A stretch of DNA of 64,000 nucleotides from Spirochaetota bacterium (GTDB taxonomy: Bacteria > Spirochaetota > UBA4802 > JAFGJZ01), in the NCBI GenBank assembly GCA_016934935.1, contig JAFGRW010000106.1, positions 124,001 to 188,000 of the forward strand. The letters run 5' to 3'. This document shows, in pieces, positions 60,926-64,000 of the stretch; positions within the stretch are counted from its first letter, which is position 1; each line of letters starts with the position of its first letter. The position numbers and the translations under genes were made by a program. The notes beneath the pieces were generated by a model. That model saw only the letters and a list, made by a program, of their open reading frames with translations, made no database searches and was not told where the DNA came from.

Positions 60926-61123
60926 TTATTCTGACTGAACAACCCTTTCGGCCTGTATTGCGAGATATTTAACCAGAGACTGCTCGTTAAGGTATCCAAG
61001 GTTTACTAGAATTATTCCGATAAGTCCACCTTCTTTTTTTTGAATCGCAAGCGCTTCATCAAGCTGCTTTTGAGAAATTTCACCATTATCGACAAGAATG
61101 TCGCCTAAAAGTTGTTTTGCCAT
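60926..61123 (-). CDS. Small stand-alone MshEN / GspE-N-like domain protein, 65 aa
   Basis: LLGDILVDNGEISQKQLDEALAIQKKEGGLIGIILVNLGYLNEQSLVKYLAIQ matches the T2SS ATPase N-domain pattern; GGAGGAG Shine-Dalgarno. Confidence 0.75.
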   Translation of the reverse strand: MAKQLLGDILVDNGEISQKQLDEALAIQKKEGGLIGIILVNLGYLNEQSLVKYLAIQAERVVQSE

Positions 61124-61398
61124 ATCTCCTCCAGAAAAAACCAGTAAAGCATATCAGATAATATGCTTTTAATATTTTGTTTTCACTTTGCTTTAACAAA
61201 GCTGTTATTAACGGCCAACAGAGAGACCATGAAAAATCCACTGTTAGATAGTTATATAAGCTATTTTGGCAAAAATAAACAGAGTATAACCTGCCTGATT
61301 ACAAAATAGTTATATTGCAAAAGTAATAAATAAACGAAAAAAGATCAATAATTAACTCGCAAAAATACTTTTTATGCCGCGTATAACTGACCAACCGG

Positions 61399-62880
61399 TT
61401 ACAGAATACGTTTAACCGCTTTGTTCCAGGCACTTATCTGTGATTCAGCCTGGTCGGAACTCATAACAGGTTCGAAAGAACGTGTTATAGTATTATTAAC
61501 CGCTATTTCACTGACGTTTTTATAAATACCAGCGCCGACTCCGGCTAGATATGCGGCTCCCAGGGCTGTTGATTCGGTTATCATTGGTAAATGTACCGGA
61601 TGTCGCAATATATCTGCCTGAAACTGCATTAAATAATCATTTGCGGTAGCTCCGCCGTCTGCACGCAGGGAGGTGAACTCCTTTTCTGAGTCATTTTTCA
61701 TGGCAACTATTGCATCATAAGACTGAAATGCAATCGATTTTAAAGCCGCGCGCACAATTTGTTCGCGTGTTGTGTCTCTAGTAATGCCGAATATCGCCCC
61801 TCGCGCGTCCATATTCCAGTGAGGAGCCCCAAGACCTGTAAAAGCCGGAACAAAAACCAGATTATCATCATTGATATTTTCGCACATTTTTGAACTTTGT
61901 GATGCATTATCAAAAAAATGCATATAATCGCGTAACCACTGGACAACAGCCCCGCCAATAAACACAGAACCTTCAAGCGCGTATGCGAGCTGACCGCTAT
62001 CATCAGCAGCCAGGGTTGTGATTAATCCATGTCGAGAAGCGACCGGCATGGTACCTGTGTTTTGCAATATAAAGCAGCCGGTTCCGTATGTATTTTTAAT
62101 ACTACCGGTATTAACGCAGTTTTGCCCGGCAAGGGCTGCCTGCTGGTCACCTGCAATACCGGTTACAGGAATTCCATCCGGTAAAATACCAAAGTTTTTT
62201 GTTTTTCCAAAATTAGACGAAGATGGATGAACTTCAGGTAGAATTGATGATGGAATTTTAAAAAGGGATAAAAGTTCAGAATCCCATTTTAAGTCGTGTA
62301 TATTGTAAATCATGGTCCGGCTGGCATTTGTATAATCGGTCTTGTGTGAAAAACCGCCGGTCAGGTTCCAGAGTATCCAGCTGTCTATGGTACCGAAAAG
62401 CAGATCGCCTCTTTTTGCTGTATCTTTAACCTGATCAACATTATCAAATAGCCACTTAATCTTTGTTGCCGAAAAATAGGCATCAATAACAAGTCCTGTT
62501 TTGGTTCTTATCATTTCCTGATAACCATCGGCTATCAGGTTCTCGCAATATGGAGATGTACGACGGCATTGCCATACAATGGCATTATAAACCGGTCGTC
62601 CGCTTTTTTTATCCCATAACAGCGTTGTCTCTCGCTGATTTGTTATTCCGATACAGCTAATATCTTTTTTATCTACGCCACTCGTCTTTAACAGAACATC
62701 CTGAACAAGATTCTTAACAGAGTCAAGAATCTCCATAGCGTCATGCTCTACATAACCGGGTTTCGGGAAATACTGTTTAAATTCGGCATAAGAGTTTGCA
62801 ACAGGTGTACCTTTATCGTTAAAAACAAATACCCTGTTACCTGTTGTTCCAAGATCAATGGATAAGATATACTTTGCCAT
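61399..62880 (-). CDS. glpK: Glycerol kinase
   Basis: LSIDLGTTGNRVFVF, GITNQRETTLLWDKKSGRPVYNAIVWQCRRT, GLGAPHWNMDARGAIFGITRDT, RADGGATANDYLMQFQADIL. Confidence 0.96.
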   Translation of the reverse strand: MAKYILSIDLGTTGNRVFVFNDKGTPVANSYAEFKQYFPKPGYVEHDAMEILDSVKNLVQDVLLKTSGVDKKDISCIGITNQRETTLLWDKKSGRPVYNAIVWQCRRTSPYCENLIADGYQEMIRTKTGLVIDAYFSATKIKWLFDNVDQVKDTAKRGDLLFGTIDSWILWNLTGGFSHKTDYTNASRTMIYNIHDLKWDSELLSLFKIPSSILPEVHPSSSNFGKTKNFGILPDGIPVTGIAGDQQAALAGQNCVNTGSIKNTYGTGCFILQNTGTMPVASRHGLITTLAADDSGQLAYALEGSVFIGGAVVQWLRDYMHFFDNASQSSKMCENINDDNLVFVPAFTGLGAPHWNMDARGAIFGITRDTTREQIVRAALKSIAFQSYDAIVAMKNDSEKEFTSLRADGGATANDYLMQFQADILRHPVHLPMITESTALGAAYLAGVGAGIYKNVSEIAVNNTITRSFEPVMSSDQAESQISAWNKAVKRIL

Positions 62881-62913
62881 AAGACCGCCTTATTATGAAT
62901 TATTATCCCTGTC

Positions 62914-64000
62914 TCAGTTTTGCAGGGAATCCGCCAGTTTTTTCCGGTATTCATCCGGTGTTAATAACAGCCAACTGCCGTCCTCGCTCAATTGCAATAC
63001 GGAGTCGTGATAATAAGAAAGCTGAGGTCTGTGACCTATAGAGATATATGTAACAGTAGACTTGTTTAATATTGAATATAGATTCTTTTCGTTGTCAACA
63101 TCAAGGGCACTAGAAGCTTCGTCAAGAATTGCAAAATTCGGGTTAGCAATAATCAGTCTTGCGAAAGCGAGCCGCTGCTGCTCTCCAAGAGAGAGTATCT
63201 CTTCCCAATGCAGTTCGGCATCGAAAGGATCACTGTATTCTGGAGCCGCTTCGTGTATTCTGGACGGAAGATCAGCTAAATTTACGGTTTTTAGCGTTTC
63301 AGTGATCTGTTGATCCGTTATATCTTTTTCAAAAGTAGGGTAGAGAAGTTGCTCGCGAAGGGAACCAAGAAGAATATACGGTTTTTGCGGTACAAAGAAG
63401 GTCTCTTTCTTTTCTGGAGTCTTTATAGTACCTTCACCGGATTCCCATAAACCTGCAATAGTTCTTATTAGCGAACTTTTACCAACACCGGAAGGACCGA
63501 CTATAAGAAGACTCTCGCCCTTATCAATACGGAAAGAGAGATTACGCGCAAGACTCTTGGAAAAATCAGGAGTCTTAAGGGTAAGATTGGAAACTTCAAT
63601 TAGAGCTCCCTGTTCACGTTTTATTTTGTAAGATCCCTTTTGACCCTCAATTTTACGGATACCGCGTGAATTGATGAGTACATCTTCAAAGGATGTTAGA
63701 CGCTGAATTCCGGCAACATATCTGGTTATGGAATTGAAGTATGTGATAATAATGGAGAAGGCTCCAATTATCATTGCAAAGGCGAAACTTGCCTGATACA
63801 TTACTCCGAACTCGATCTCCTCTCGAAAGTAGGCTGGAGCCATGATAATGTATGGAATAAGTACCTGCATGTAGTGATAGTATTTGGTAAAAAACTTCAA
63901 GTTTCTTTCCCAACCAATAAGCCGTATATAGTTCGAAACAACGCTTTTAAAGCGTACAGCCAGATTCTTTTTCTCCGTAGATTCACCGCTGTAAAAGGCG
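62914..64000 (-). CDS. SbmA/BacA-like ABC transporter (fused TM + ATPase), N-terminus truncated by window edge
   Basis: GPSGVGKSSLIRTIAGLW, LSLGEQQRLAFARLI, AILDEASSALD. The frame stays open to 64000 (AFYSGESTEKKNLAVRFKSVVSNYIRLIGWERNLKFF). Confidence 0.93.
   Translation of the reverse strand, partial: AFYSGESTEKKNLAVRFKSVVSNYIRLIGWERNLKFFTKYYHYMQVLIPYIIMAPAYFREEIEFGVMYQASFAFAMIIGAFSIIITYFNSITRYVAGIQRLTSFEDVLINSRGIRKIEGQKGSYKIKREQGALIEVSNLTLKTPDFSKSLARNLSFRIDKGESLLIVGPSGVGKSSLIRTIAGLWESGEGTIKTPEKKETFFVPQKPYILLGSLREQLLYPTFEKDITDQQITETLKTVNLADLPSRIHEAAPEYSDPFDAELHWEEILSLGEQQRLAFARLIIANPNFAILDEASSALDVDNEKNLYSILNKSTVTYISIGHRPQLSYYHDSVLQLSEDGSWLLLTPDEYRKKLADSLQN

Noticed and set aside
61146-61169. 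Hairpin AAAGCATAT-CAGATA-ATATGCTTT
   Set aside because: AT-rich stem in the 5' region of the minus-strand gene with no plus-strand gene to terminate; insufficient to call a terminator or riboswitch.
61229-61309. 26-aa ORF MKNPLLDSYISYFGKNKQSITCLITK in the gap upstream of the 61123 gene
   Set aside because: Weak ribosome-binding site, no recognisable motif, and short AT-rich ORFs are common by chance; unlike the 46093 microprotein there is no strong support.

Overview
The window is a gene-dense, low-GC bacterial chromosome segment, most likely from the Spirochaetota (moderate confidence, from gene content and protein style only). It holds about 57 protein-coding genes, mostly housekeeping or core. 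Recognisable genes include aspS (5' truncated by the window edge), phoH, a 7TM-HD phosphodiesterase, ybeY, tilS, ftsH, recG, dinB, murB, a three-gene split methionine synthase, rlmB, cysS, a sigma-70 factor, mutL, split coaC/coaB, the AmmeMemoRadiSam A and B proteins, a SpoIIE-type phosphatase with a STAS partner, eno-ftsB-like-DUF501, glpK and an SbmA/BacA-type ABC transporter cut by the right edge. There is a clear class-A RNase P RNA gene (rnpB) at 48221-48592. I see no rRNA, tRNA, CRISPR array, prophage or transposase gene. The most interesting observations are: (1) a duplicated, split MetH in which the second copy carries what looks like a degenerate pterin-binding domain; (2) an 86-nt MITE/REP-like element with terminal inverted repeats, present in two inverted copies flanking 3.4 kb, with a possible third fragment before eno; (3) a truncated SDR gene relic upstream of murB; (4) a response regulator with a non-phosphorylatable first REC domain and a GGVEF (not GGDEF) motif; (5) an 8-nt overlap coupling dinB to a PolB-like 3'-5' exonuclease gene; (6) an unannotated 21-aa membrane microprotein with a strong Shine-Dalgarno; (7) several apparent pseudo-enzymes (STAS, histidine kinase, YrdC). 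All calls come from reading the sequence and ORF translations; no database search was run.
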